Shown here piece by piece: positions 21,303 to 32,682 of a DNA stretch of 64,000 nucleotides (its first letter is position 1; every line of letters begins with the position of its first letter). Source of the DNA: Flectonema sp. DT1601 (taxonomy: Eukaryota; Euglenozoa; Diplonemea; Diplonemida; Diplonemidae); contig OZ025784.1 in assembly GCA_964019425.1 (NCBI GenBank), positions 248,001 to 312,000 on the forward strand, in the 5' to 3' direction. A program made the translations under genes and the position numbers. The notes under the pieces are model-generated. The model worked only from the letters and a program-made list of their open reading frames with translations, had not been told where the DNA came from and did not search any database.

Positions 21303-21590
21303 AATCGACATAGTCGATCGATAAAAAAAAAACAATGATAACATTGTTTATTCCTTTTTTTTTTTTTTTATTCTTTTTATTTATTTTTAAAGAAAAAACA
21401 ATCAGTTTAGCGTCCTGACCAGGACGGAAAATAGAAAGTGATCGACATAGTCGATCGATAAAAAAACAATGATAACATTGTTTATTCTTTTTTTTTTTTT
21501 TTTTTTTAAATCCTTTTTATTATTTTTTAAAGAAAAAACAATCAGTTTAGCGTCTTGACCAGGACGGAAAATAGAAAGTGGCTCGGATTG
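21303..21590 (+). repeat. Tandem array block E, right part
   Basis: Two units of the array continue after the transposon, starting with the second copy of the AATCG duplication. A single inverted AACAATGTTATCATTGTT at about 21683-21700, beyond a run of 13 or so G, is the last trace of the family in the window. Confidence 0.88.
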
Positions 21591-22606
21591 GGTGTTAGGT
21601 GCCCACAGGATAGCCTGGCCCATTTTGGGGGGGGGGGGGGTTTAAAAATATATATTATGAAAAAAAAAAAAAAAAGATTAAACAATGTTATCATTGTTTT
21701 TTAATTGATAAGAAGAAACTTCCTAAAGATAGATTTAAAGGAAAGCCATTCAAATTTTGTGTGTGTTGAATGATTTCTTTAAAAAGGAAACTGGTTTTCA
21801 AGAACGGGTTTTAGGGGTTTTCTGGGATTCAAAACAAAGAATTCCTGATCTTATTCTACACAAGTGTCTAAGCGTCTGCCACGATCCTGATATCTTTATG
21901 TCGGACCACACACTATACTAGCGGACTTCGACATCTCGTCCACACCGTATGTGGCTTTACAAAATATTTAGAACACTGTAAGAATCTTTCTGAGAAGCTT
22001 GAAATCATTGAGGAAACTCTCAATGAACTTTATACGAAACGATTATTAGAATAGCGATTGCAACTTTACCAAATAAGTGGTGCAAACCGCGGCGTGCAGC
22101 GGCGAAACGTCAGATGACCTCTCTTACTCCGATCAAGTAGTTCTTGGTAGCAGTGATAAGGGTTTTTCTTGGGCCTACAGAAACCTGAGAGAACTCAGAG
22201 ACACGAACCACGGCTCGCGTGTCGTGAACACCTGGACACCCAGCGGAATCACCGCACCGGAACGGGAGTTCGTTATCAGGTCAAACGACTGAGGGTCTGT
22301 CATGGTTCCGCATCTGGCAAAGGTGATGATGTCCTTCAAGATTACGAAGGACCTTAGATAATTACGTGGCTAACACGGGATGATCGCGGAGAAGACCGTC
22401 GAGGATGTTGACAACATGCCTTTGAAAAGGAAGTGAACACAATGATTGTGCATTTTTTTAGTTTTCGGAAATTGTATACCTTTCTGTTTTAGATTTGAAT
22501 GAATTATCTCTGGTTGTCTGTGGTGTGTTATTGTAATTAATTATTTCTTTTTTTTTTTAGGTTGGGGAAAAAAAAAAAAAAAAAACGAAATAACCCCCAA
22601 AAAACC
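21591..22606. other. Transition region with decayed coding-like stretch
   Basis: No intact gene. About 21745-21920 (+) reads as an open stretch (…FFKKETGFQERVLGVFWD…, ending …DHTLY and a stop). Upstream of it another frame reads IDKKKLPKDRFKGKPFK. The shift between frames suggests a decayed exon or gene relic; I do not recognise it. About 22040-22440 is G/C-richer with two incidental short frames. A T tract ending in AG (22560), followed by GTTGGGG, looks like the splice acceptor of the next gene. Confidence 0.45.
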
Positions 22607-25600
22607 ATGAAAAGCAGATGGAATATCGCTCTTAAAGAGTGTGTGGGAAGTGATTTAAAAACACTAGTTGGAGCGCTTGATGAAGTAACTGACTGGGTTG
22701 ATGGTCAGCAAGGAAAGCCTTGTAATCCAGCTCAGATTGGAGGAGGAGTTGTTAGGAAAAATTTAAATAAAGAAGTGAAGGATATTGACATCAGAGGAAT
22801 AAATCCAAGAAGAAATGAACATACTTCGTGGATACTCGGTCAGGTATTAAGACAAGATTTGCTAAGACAACTACCTCAACATCATCTCAAAGTAGAAGCT
22901 CAAAAAGCTTGGCTACCCGAGACAAGACATCCATTTGTTTACAAGTCGAGGCAGTCAGCTCTTGACGAGTCTGAAACAATAAAAAACCATCTTCAATCGA
23001 ATACTAAAACACCTTTAAAGGAAGCTACTATCACACGAGGAGGAGATACCTCAGTCGAATTAAAATCTAAACCACATCCGCTTCAGAATGGTGCTTCAAT
23101 AACAACAGAAGATAAACTCTCACTGGAACTTGAAGAAGAAAGAAGACACGATGCTCATATTAGAATGAAGTTTGAAATATTTAATAACAGGATTTCATCA
23201 AGACAGAAAAACCGTCAATTTAAAGGTGGCAGGATGGATGTCGATAAAGATGTATATCAATTCTACTACGACGGTGACGATCTCCAGTACAATCACACCA
23301 GACCGACGTTCTTTCAAAACATAGACAAGCAACGTGGGATTATCAGGAATCTTGCACAGGATTTAGATTCAGTCAGACTTAGAAATTTTCAAAATTATAT
23401 TAAAAAATTCTCCACCTTCGGATCACCTGAAACAGTCGGGGATGTTCAAAAAATGCTTTCAGAACAGAGATCTTTAGTATCTGATATGCACAACCAACAA
23501 TATGTAACTGGAGCAAAGGCACTAATGAGCAGTAGAAGAAATGCTTTCTTCTCACAATCAGCAAAGAAAAACAAAGATCTCTTAAACGAATCAATCGATG
23601 CTGAGAAACCACTTCTAGAAAGAGTTGTATCATCCAAGAGAAGCACTCGAAGACGTGGAGGACCTCTTTTAGGTGATGAAGCTCATCAGGAAGCTTTATT
23701 GGATATCGCTTCTGCTGAACGCAGTTTGAGATTCAGCAGACAAAAAGTAAAAGATGAAGCTTTTGGAGATTGGAGATCAAAACGGATGATGAAAACAGGA
23801 CACACACCTCTCCAACATCTTCCAGAAATAAAAAGAGCAACCTTTTGGTTAAATAACTATTCAATGCCTGGGTGTATTGAAGATCCTCGTGAGCACAACC
23901 CATTCATGCTGGCTAGAGATGCATCTCTTCCACTGACATCAGAACTGAGAGGTCATGAAGTTGGATGTTGGCAGTCAAATGACGGTGCTGGATTTCCAAA
24001 CTACCACCGAGTCATAGCTGAAAAAATAAAATCACCATTCGACTACAAGAGAGCAAGCCACAGAGTGATGTCTGGATTACAAGAAAAAGCAGTCACTGAC
24101 TGGAGACCAGACACCCCGGCTACTATAAATGCCTTCCTTGAGAGTTCTGGTCGCAGAGGACTCTTCAACAGAAGACCAATGACGTATGTTATCAACTAAC
24201 GTAACTAAACTTTAATAAAATTATTTTCATATGAAAAACAAATTCAACCAAAAAAACAGATTCTACGACAAGACTAATCCTGACCTTCGTTTAAATGCAG
24301 TTTGGGATGATGCGGTATGCGTACTATTTTATTTATTAATTCACATCCTTAGAAAAGATCTGTTTGATTTTTTCATTCTAATAAAAAAAAAATAACAACG
24401 CAGTTGGGTGCAACAATTCATGAGGGTCGAAACGATGAAATTGACCGAGTTGCTTTTTATGAACAGCGTCTGTGTTGGGAAAAGAGGAAGGAAATCGCAA
24501 TCGCACTAGGACTCGAACCAAAAGCGAATGAAACGACTGATGAAAAGTTTAAAAGAAGAGCAGAGTTGGACGATGCTGTTAAGAAAGCGATCGAAGGAGA
24601 GAACAAATCATTGCTTTCTGCAAATTGGGAAGATAGATCGCAGTTAAAAAACATCTTTTATGGAAGTAGACTCACATCGTGGAAATTTGGTGATAAGAAA
24701 GTGAACTTTCCTCTCAGCAATAGACCTCTCAAGGAAGTCCTATGTACGCTAACAATGACACAAGATAATGAACCATTCATGGGACCAGACGATGTGAAGG
24801 AACATTATTTTACTAAAGAATGGCTGTCTCATGATAGCCACATTTATAATATTCGTCGAAACGATCCGAGAGTCGGATACTTAGCTACCGCTGGTAGAAG
24901 AAGACAAAATTCCAACACGACGGACAGAGCTGGTAATTATTTTCAAATTCAAGATGCCTTATGGGAACTTCGAGTATACCAAGGTGAACCTGAACCCGGT
25001 CCCATGGACAGAACTTGGATTGAAGACACGTCACGTGTAAATATGATGAACCCTTCTTCATGGAAGGACACAGTTAATAATCTATCAAAGGAACTAGACG
25101 ATAAATTAATACCGAAATGGAGAACAAATCGAAAAGAGAATATTTCTGTTGTAGAACAACATGTTAATCAATTAGAAAGCAGTGGATCAAATTGGGGGAT
25201 CATGAGTCCTCAAGAAGTTGATTTCTGGAAACAATCTGATGGTTGTGTTGAAGGTCTAGAACTTCCTCGAGAGATGACTCATCCTATTTCTGGTACTAAT
25301 AATATCTACTCGATGAGGAATTTATCAAAAACTCCGTGGGATCGTTTAGCTGCTTCAGACCTTTCCAGTAAAGTTCTCAACCCAGAAGACAATCAACGAT
25401 ATGAAGACGCAACTACAAGTTATTACTTTCATCGTAATAGAGTTCATTACTACCGTTTGGGTGTTCAGAGGTTTAGGGCTTTTGGACCAGAATTGAAAGA
25501 GCTGAAGGAACTATCAGAAAGGATCATTCCACAGTCTATGGTTCATAAGATGAAGAATCACCATGCTGTTGCTCGTCACAATATCATTCCGCAGTGGAGT

Positions 25601-25732
25601 AATCACATTACCAGAAATGGATCTAAATTCGTTCACACTCCAAAGGTTTCATTCGACAACATCGGACTCCTCGACGACGTTGATGACTACATCAGAGTTA
25701 ACCCTCACCTCACTAAATGGGAAAATATGTAA
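22607..25732 (+). CDS. Unrecognised 986-aa protein, three exons
   Basis: Three exons join in frame: 22607-24183, 24260-24314 and 24404-25732. Donors are GTATGT and GTATGC; acceptors are AAAAAAACAG and CAACGCAG. The phases fit exactly, giving the joins …RRPM-T-FYDKTNP and …NAVWDDA-LGATIHEG. Without the introns the region would look like two genes 30 bp apart, the second lacking an ATG at its natural start. I chose the ATG at 22607 (MKSRWNIALKEC); the frame is open back to an acceptor-like AG at 22560, so an upstream exon is possible. The protein is soluble, charged, rich in W, R, N and H, with helical E/K/R stretches and no membrane segment or signal peptide. I recognise no domain. It could be cytoskeletal or ciliary by its style, but that is only a guess. 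Confidence 0.75.
24184..24259 (+). other. Intron 1 of the 986-aa protein gene (76 bp)
   Basis: GTATGT donor, CAACTAACG (a good branch-point match) soon after, and the acceptor AACCAAAAAAACAG with no pyrimidine tract. It splits codon T (AC|A). The reading frames on both sides close with stops or lose coding character inside it. Confidence 0.75.
24315..24403 (+). other. Intron 2 of the 986-aa protein gene (89 bp)
   Basis: GTATGC donor and AATAACAACGCAG acceptor, phase 0. The following exon starts with TTG (Leu), so the downstream frame has no start codon of its own there, which supports splicing. Confidence 0.85.
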
Positions 25733-26163
25733 ATTATTTATTATGATGATGGAACTCAACTGTCACTGAGCAGTAGGGGAATCACATCACAAGAATTGAT
25801 TTATTAGGACAACTTCAATATTTTAGTGATGTTTGTACTTCTTTAGGAAGGAAAACAACGAAAAAAAAATAAAAAAATAAAGTGTAGTGTTTACCTTACG
25901 ATATTCGACAAAAAAAAAAATAGAAAAAAAAAATGGTATTGTGAGCGTTTAAAAAAAAAGGAGAGAAAAAATGGCATTATTTTTAAAACTTTATTTTCAT
26001 CACAGGGAATGGTTGTACAACAGCAGGGGGGGTATGGTGTCTCCTTTTTTCTAATTAGTTGCTTTTCTTTTTCATTTATAAATTAAATCGTTCTCCACCC
26101 AGTCAGTGAAACCAGTCACAACTGGGAGGTCAACAAGACAACACCAAACGTATAATTTAATAC
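25733..26163. other. Intergenic spacer
   Basis: A/T-rich 3' UTR and spacer with several poly-A tracts. A T-rich block followed by CTCCACCCAG (near 26094-26103) could be the splice acceptor for the next gene, about 60 nt before its ATG. No gene seen. Confidence 0.5.
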
Positions 26164-27528
26164 ATGAGTTGCGGATACGAAAGCTGCGGCAGCAACCGGA
26201 GCTTCCGCAGCGTTCGCAGCAACAGCGAAGTGTTAGGAACAGGTAGTTCTTTATCCAGAAAGCATTGGGTGAGTGCAGGAGCAGTAGATACTTGTCGGCT
26301 GTGCTCTCTGGAGTTTGGATTATTAAAGAGAAAACATCACTGCAGACACTGTGGTGAAGTCATATGTGATAATTGCAGCCAATTTCGTTTTATCCTTGAA
26401 AACGAGTCTGGAGGGAAGGGCAAGCGACGAGTCTGTTCTTTGTGTGCAACAAAGTGCGAACAAGACAGGCAACACCCGCTATTTCATCTGCTGGGAACTG
26501 AACTTGGAGAACAATATTTTTATAGATTCTTACGAAGTGGTGATGATGACATCGATCAGCTCTGTGAGATTGCTGAGGATCCAGAAGTACTTGAAATCCT
26601 CTTTACTCGAAACAAAGTATCGAAAAAACACCGCCCGCATATAGCGGACAGACTTTACAATTTTTCAAAACTTACTGTTCCGGGAACCCCAGCAGCAGTA
26701 CCAGCTCCACCTCTAAATATAACTGAAATCATACCTGAGTCTCCTCCAAAGAAAACCATTCGCAAACCCAGCGTCCCCCCTGTAAGTAGCGACGATCATC
26801 ATTCACCTCCTGCATCTAAGAATCGAGGTCCTCGTACGAAATCTAAGAAATCCGGATCAGTCTCAACTCTCATGAAGGAAAAGACCAGACTTGAGAGGGA
26901 GATCCGACAGCAGGAACAGACCTTCAGAACTCTTCAAAAACGAGTAAGTGAAATGCAAGAACTCAGATGTGAATTAGCAGTACACAGAGTCAAAGAGTCT
27001 TGGGATGCTGAATACAAGGAAGAGACTCAAAAACAGTGGAGCGAAGCAGCAGCGAAACATGAAAAAGAAGTTCGTCATCGAAAGAATGGATTCGAACAAG
27101 ACATTCATCACAAACAGAACTGTTCTCTTTGTAAAGAACCACATTCAGGATGGGGTGGTGAACATCATTGTAGAGGTTGTTATCAGTCAGTTTGTACTAC
27201 ATGTAGCTCTGGTAGAAAGGGTGATCTCAGACTCTGCGACTGGTGCATGGCAGAGTCGGTTTTAAATTCAAAAGTTTGGCTTCAAAGAGCTTCTTCCTCA
27301 TCTCATTTTCGTAACCTGTGGCTCTCCAGAATGGACAAAACCTCTCAGGGACTCATAGCCCTCTCCGGGACAGTTTCGGAAATACCTGCGGAACGCATCC
27401 AAATAGCAGTAAACACAGCAAAAATGGCCTCAGCGGGAATCGAAGATGACTCTCTTCCGATGGAAACTGGTCCAGGAAGTAACACCCACCACGATTCGAT
27501 GTTGTCTGTTTTGGACAAGTGGGATTAG
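26164..27528 (+). CDS. Double FYVE-type zinc-finger coiled-coil protein
   Basis: 454 aa, intronless. Residues 35-98 form a FYVE finger: paired CxxC motifs (C44/C47, C60/C63, C68/C71, C91/C94), the basic RKHHCRHCG patch and RRVC. These bind phosphatidylinositol 3-phosphate in FYVE proteins; the N-terminal WxxD motif is not clean. A linker rich in Pro and Ser (about 172-232) and a coiled coil (about 235-312, many E, R, K and Q) follow. A second, shorter FYVE-like finger spans residues 320-361 (CSLC, GGEHHCRGC, CTTC, RLCDWC), with the basic patch reduced to EHHCRGC, so its lipid binding is doubtful. Expected role: endosomal membrane recruitment or tethering, with the coiled coil giving dimers. 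Two fingers flanking one coiled coil is unusual. Upstream, CTCCACCCAG may be the splice acceptor. Confidence 0.88.
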   Translation: MSCGYESCGSNRSFRSVRSNSEVLGTGSSLSRKHWVSAGAVDTCRLCSLEFGLLKRKHHCRHCGEVICDNCSQFRFILENESGGKGKRRVCSLCATKCEQDRQHPLFHLLGTELGEQYFYRFLRSGDDDIDQLCEIAEDPEVLEILFTRNKVSKKHRPHIADRLYNFSKLTVPGTPAAVPAPPLNITEIIPESPPKKTIRKPSVPPVSSDDHHSPPASKNRGPRTKSKKSGSVSTLMKEKTRLEREIRQQEQTFRTLQKRVSEMQELRCELAVHRVKESWDAEYKEETQKQWSEAAAKHEKEVRHRKNGFEQDIHHKQNCSLCKEPHSGWGGEHHCRGCYQSVCTTCSSGRKGDLRLCDWCMAESVLNSKVWLQRASSSSHFRNLWLSRMDKTSQGLIALSGTVSEIPAERIQIAVNTAKMASAGIEDDSLPMETGPGSNTHHDSMLSVLDKWD

Positions 27529-28876
27529 TCGTTTTATTCAAGTAAAGATTTCCTTACTAGTTCGGTATCTTAATATTAGTTGTTGTGTGACTATTTTTTC
27601 AGATTATGACTTAAAATCTTATTATTATCGTGTTTTCCCTTTCCCCTGTGTCGTCGGTATTTTTGCTGTCTAACGATTAATAAAAATAAAAGACTCATCT
27701 GAATTTATTCTTTTTTTTTTTTTATAAAAAAATCTCCGCGGACTTTGCTGTTAGCGAAGACCTGACTAGTTGGGTAATGTCATTATTCTCTTTTATTTTT
27801 TACATAACAAAAGTATTATAAATTCGACGTAGTTGAGGTCGTCCTCTTGTCTTCTCAGTAATCAGGTTATCCTTAGTAAGATACCTCAAATAACAACAAA
27901 TAAAGTGTCATTGCTGTTCGTAAAACCAATTACCGTTGCTCCAGGTTTTTCTTCCGTGCGGTGCGCATCCTTTAAGAATTTTTTTTTTTTTTTAAATTTC
28001 ATGTTCAACTCCCTGGGAGTTGCTTTTTTTTATCAAACTAAAAGTACAAAAAAGGAGGAGCAGTACTACTCTACCTCATAGTCAAAACAGATTATAAGGT
28101 TTTTTTTTTTTTTTTTTAATACTTTTTATACCAAGACCATCAGCTGGGATTAATAAAGGTAAAAGGGAGATGGCGTAATTCTGTCGACACAAATTTCTTG
28201 TTTGAAAAAAAAATTAATATTTTCTTTGTTTAGTGTTCGTTATTTTAATTTTTGGTTATTTTCTTCTATCCTTTTTGTGATATATCCTCCTTTCTTTGGA
28301 GGATTCTTCGAGTGGTATGACTCTTTAAGAATAAAAAAATAAAATAAAAATAAAAAAACTTATTATTTTTCTTTCTTTCTTTCTTTCTTGTTTTTTTTTT
28401 CCCCCTTTTTTTCATTCCCTCGTCCTCAAGCAATCATCAACAAAGTTGAATTGTGAGCAGTAAAATTGTAATGTTCTGGCTTGTTGAATTATTGCTTTGA
28501 CAAGGGAAACTTGATCATAGTGAGGAAGAAAAACATTTTAGAGATTTTTTTTCAGTCTTATTGTTCTTGTTGTAGTTCTCACAAAAAAATCAAAAAAAGA
28601 TATCATGGCCTTGAGTACCCCCCCCTCTTTACTCTTACTTATACTTACATATATGGTTGCAGGGGGGGGGCTTCATAAATAATATATGTGTTCTTTTTTA
28701 AAAAAAAAATGGTATCCTTAATCTATTGTCAGTCATGACGCTTAGCACACATATGAATTATCTGTATGGGGTTGCCGCAACCATTAATATTTCTCTTTCT
28801 TAAAAACTCCTCCCCGCAGCTTACTGTTATACGAGTGTGGTGTGAGGTTGTGGGGGGGGGGGGGGGGGGGGGGGGT
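27529..28876. other. Intergenic spacer with G/C homopolymer runs
   Basis: 3' UTR and spacer rich in poly-T. At 28619-28669 a run of seven C faces a run of eight G across about 36 nt and could fold as a hairpin, perhaps a small relative of the G8/C8-ended transposon that follows. A run of more than 20 G (about 28852-28875) precedes that transposon. No gene seen. Confidence 0.5.
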
Positions 28877-28878
28877 TA

Positions 28879-30852
28879 GGGGGGGGTACAAGCTGTCGAT
28901 AAAGTACTTTTTCCGAATTTTGGTAAATATAACCTTCCCGGGGGCAAAAAATACCCAGGACCCCATCAGAACCCCCAAAAATGTGATTTCGGGGCCGAAA
29001 AAACCTCGATTTGGCTGATTTCGGCAAAGGAATGAAAAATCTCAAAAAGTGTGGACCGTGTGGTACCTGGGGGTCCAATTTTGAGGCCTGTGAAATGCAC
29101 CTTCAAATAATTTTTTTTTACAATGAGAAGAGGTGAGTCTTGGTGTGCCCCTGTATGCGCAGTTTGCTAATATACCATTTCCGTATCAGTTTCCACCTCA
29201 AGAACACGCCACGAAAGAGAGCAGCGCTCTCGCCCGGCCATGCTTGAGGTCACGAGGCTCACGGGCAGGATAACGCAGCTGAAAACGATGTTCTGCAGGG
29301 CAGCTCACAAAGTCATTCTGCGGAGGAGAGCATTGATCCTAGAGTGCATGAAAACACCTCCCGAGACATCCCTGAAGTCACTCAACAGCACTTGGACAGT
29401 CAGAAGTAAGATACGCGTGAGAAAGGGGTCCAGAAACGTCCAGTATCTGAATCGCGATCACAGAAGGCTCAGAGAATAGAGAAAGCGTCACGTCTGTACC
29501 CCAAACAGGGATAAGCCTGAAGACAGCTGTAGTGGTAGTGCCTCAAATAGCAGTGCCATAGATAAGCAGCAGCGACATAGGGCAACATGCCCCATCCAAA
29601 AAGCCGTTCAAGGCATCACTTCAGAAGACCCAACCATACTCACCAGCGGGGCATACAAGACACTCTAGTACATGCAGCATTCGAAGAAGTACGGAAGAGA
29701 CATCCGCTTGCAACTGTACCCAAGCGAGGGGGATTTACTCCTAGAGTCTTGGAGTCGTAACTACACTGCAGATATTGCGGCAACAAGGGATCGGCGCAGA
29801 GAGATCCAACAAAGCCCTGAGTGAGTGACACAGTTGACGTCGCCGGTGCACAGACAGAAGGGAAGCGGGTCGAAGTCCCCGACTATATCTCGAAGGACAG
29901 TCCGACATGTTGATGAATTCACAGGTGATCTGTCAGTGACCTGACTTCTTGAAGCAGCAGCTTCCTTCTCACCCTCCATCACATCGCTGCAACATGATAC
30001 TTCCTCTAGTGCCCGTCATGCTCGTGGGCTGAAGCTAACAACCGTGGCGTTCGTTGTCCGCACCCCTCAAGGGATGGGGAGGTTATTCAGTGTGTTGTTG
30101 TTGATAGTTCTTAGTCAACTAACGGAACCATTGGAGTGAGGGCTGCCCTACTGATAACGTACAACATATTCCAGAGGCACACGGACTTCCAAAGGCTACC
30201 ACATCAACGCAGGACCACCAACCCTCTTCAGATTGGCAAGAACAAGCACAACAGGAAGCGCTACAGGGGCTGAAAGTACCACTCCGTCCTCACAGGGAAG
30301 ACCTCTAGACAGCAAGGCCTAATGCTAATCTGCCATCCGCATCCAAGGATTGGTCCTCTGTCTATCTTGTACAGAAAGAAGCACAGCTTCGAGCCGAATT
30401 TCGAAAGCTGAGCACATGGGATGTTCAAGAGAAGGCCAGTAGCCTAAGCATCGAAGATGGGGGAATTAACAAGGCCGGTCTGGTGGAGCATATTATTAAA
30501 GTTCAAATCAGGCCGATAAAAATAAAAATTGGGTTCCCATTTCATTCCCCACTCAACTCAGAGGGAAACCCTGGTTATGGATTGCTCAATGCACGGAATT
30601 ACTTGTAATTTTTGTGAGCCCTCCTAACACACCCCTTGTTTTCACCCCCCTCAGGTACCACACGGTCCACACTTTTTGAGATTTTTCAAAGACTTGTTCT
30701 AAAGTGCCGAAGAACTGTTTCTTTGGATCGCAATCCCCATTTTTGGGGTATATGTTGCAGTTTTCATAATTTGGGTGCCCAAAAAACTTGTTCTCCGGAA
30801 AAAAACCGAAAGTGCCCAAAATCTCCGTAAAATCGATGCTTGTACCCCCCCC
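28879..30852. mobile_element. TA-flanked DNA transposon relic with G8TACAAGC ends
   Basis: 1974 bp with perfect 15-bp termini (GGGGGGGGTACAAGC at 28879 and its complement ending at 30852), each flanked by TA. Similarity between the ends reaches further in. AATCTCAAAAAGTGTGGACC near 29038, with GTGTGGTACCTG just after it, has its inverted partner at about 30655-30690, so the inverted repeats are long but diverged (roughly 230 bp). The interior (29160-30500) is G/C-richer than its surroundings and has only short frames (for example 29240-29479), with no recognisable transposase. TA flanks suggest a Tc1/mariner-type or other TA-targeting family; the element looks old and inactive. Confidence 0.7.
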
Positions 30853-30854
30853 TA

Positions 30855-31539
30855 GGGGGGGGGGTGTCTGCAGCATTTTGTGCTTTTTTTTTTAAATATC
30901 ATTATTCATTTTTTGTTCAATTCTTTCCTTTTATTTCTATCAAGGTCGATTGATGTCGTTCATGTGATTTCTTTTTTTGTTTCTCGCTTTTTTCAAAAAT
31001 TAAAAAAAAAACAAACATCTGATGAAAAAAAAAGATAAATATAATTGTTGACGACGGTTTTGTTATTATCTTCACAGGTCAGGTGGGGGGTACTCCTTTT
31101 AACTAGCGTCGCGTGCTGACTGACGGAGTCTTACTACTGTTTGAACAAATGTCTTGTTGTTTCCTTTTTTTTAAAAAAGAAAAAACTCCTCTTTGAGGAT
31201 TTTATTGTTATTTTGCCGCACTAACTACTGTCTGCTCGCGAATTCTCACTGCTCCTTCTTCGGTCTCTCAAATGACATAGCTTACTTTAGACAGTTTTTT
31301 TTATAAAAAAATAATTATATTGGGTAGAGAGGGGCCCGAATAGTTTCCCTTTACTTGTCCTGTTGATTTGGTTTGATTTAATTCAATGTTTTGTGTGCAC
31401 ACGTATTTAGGTTAAACCTGAATCGATTTTTTTTTTTTTTTTTTTGTTTTTATTTTACTCTATCCTGGCTTCTTAAGGAAAAATTTACACTCGCGGTGAA
31501 AGTCAGAAAGTGCGATATGTCACTCCTGGCTGAGTGTGA

Positions 31540-31573
<34 letters not shown>

Positions 31574-32379
31574 ATTTAACAACGAAAAATAATGTTGGCA
31601 GCACACATAAACCTCCTTTAGCTTTATCAGTTTAAGTCGGTTCACGGTTTCGTGCACAAACAAAAATTTAATTGCACACATGGTTCAGGGTTTAGGAATT
31701 AATATCCTACACAGAACACCGGCAGTCGTCAGCCCTCTTAGTCGATGCAGACACATTTTTTACACGGAGGGACATCATGGAAGCGATAAAGTAGAGCTAC
31801 CCTGTCGGATGGACTGCTGAAGGTCTCGTAGACCGCCGGGGGTGTAAAATTTCCATTCGAAGCCTCCCATCGTAAAATAAAAACGATTGTTTGGATGCGA
31901 AATCAGATACAGATTTTCATGTGGGTGGGTTTCCCACTCATGCGTGAAGTCTGATCTAATTTTCATTAAATCAAAATTGATCAATTTTTAAAAAAAATAT
32001 TTATTTTTTTTTGACTCTTTTTGTCAAATTCCACAGCCATGCATGTATCTAAAAAATGTGCACTCTGTGGTGTAGAAAAATGATGCTGTCTGAAAAAAAA
32101 AAAAACTTTAAAATTTAAAGAAAAAAAAAGAAAGGAAATAACTAAGAAAAATCTATCATTTTTTAAAACGCTAAGTATTTTTTTTCCTCCTCACCCGAGA
32201 CTGTTGGTATTCTTATGTTTATATACAACCAGGGCTGTTGACTAAAAAAAAGGTTGTTTTTTTTTTTAGAATCCCGGTCTCATCAAAATCACCTCATCTG
32301 GTGAAGTAATATTATTTATTTTATGGAATTGTCCATCCCTCCGACTAATGTGGGATTTTATAAAAGTAAAAAAAAATTG
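30855..32379. other. Intergenic spacer
   Basis: Poly-T and poly-A rich. It contains one member (31594-31660) of a dispersed conserved sequence pair. Short frames here are homopolymer-driven or lack coding character; I see no gene. Confidence 0.45.
31594..31660 (+). repeat. Dispersed conserved intergenic sequence, copy 1
   Basis: Aligns with 59554-59614 at roughly 70 percent over about 65 positions: GCAGCACACATAAACCTCC here against ACAGCACACGTAAACCTTC there, then a shared GGTTCACGGTTT/AGTTCACGATTT block. Both lie in spacers after T-rich tracts. It could be an old repeat or a small RNA. Confidence 0.5.
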
Positions 32380-32610
32380 TTGAGTTTATATTTTTGTTTA
32401 TTTCAATTTTATTTCATTCAGACAGAGTCTTACATATAAAGCTACCAAGGGAATGTCGGATTACAAAGTGAAGGAGATTTGTCCTCGATGGTTCTAATAC
32501 ACTAACACAAGGCCGGGTGTAATGAAACCATGTACGATGAGTAGTCTTCAGACCACTACCGTGACTGTTCTCAAGGATATGAGTCGTGAACTTCGGTGGC
32601 AATCTCACCC
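32380..32610 (+). pseudogene. Partial duplicate of the adenosylhomocysteinase 5' end
   Basis: 32380-32475 repeats, with about 85-90 percent identity, the region from the acceptor TTTCATTCAG through the ATG and first codons of the real gene (32618-32705). Its ATG is at 32453 and reads MSDYKVKE. The match then breaks for about 100 bp and resumes at 32573-32602 (…ATATGAGTCGTGAACTTCGG). The inserted piece is bounded by AAGGA on both sides, like a 5-bp target duplication. The rest of the gene is absent from the copy. It could be a dead tandem duplicate or, less likely, an alternative 5' exon. Confidence 0.8.
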
Positions 32611-32682
32611 CTTCTTTTTTTGTTTTTTTATTTCAAATTTATTTCATTCAGACACAGTCTTATATATAAAGCTACTAACAGA

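Noticed and set aside
22562-22606. Start of the 986-aa protein at a TTG with a poly-Lys leader
   Set aside because: TTG is not a plausible eukaryotic start; the Lys run is coded by a poly-A tract after a splice acceptor. The ATG at 22607 is better.
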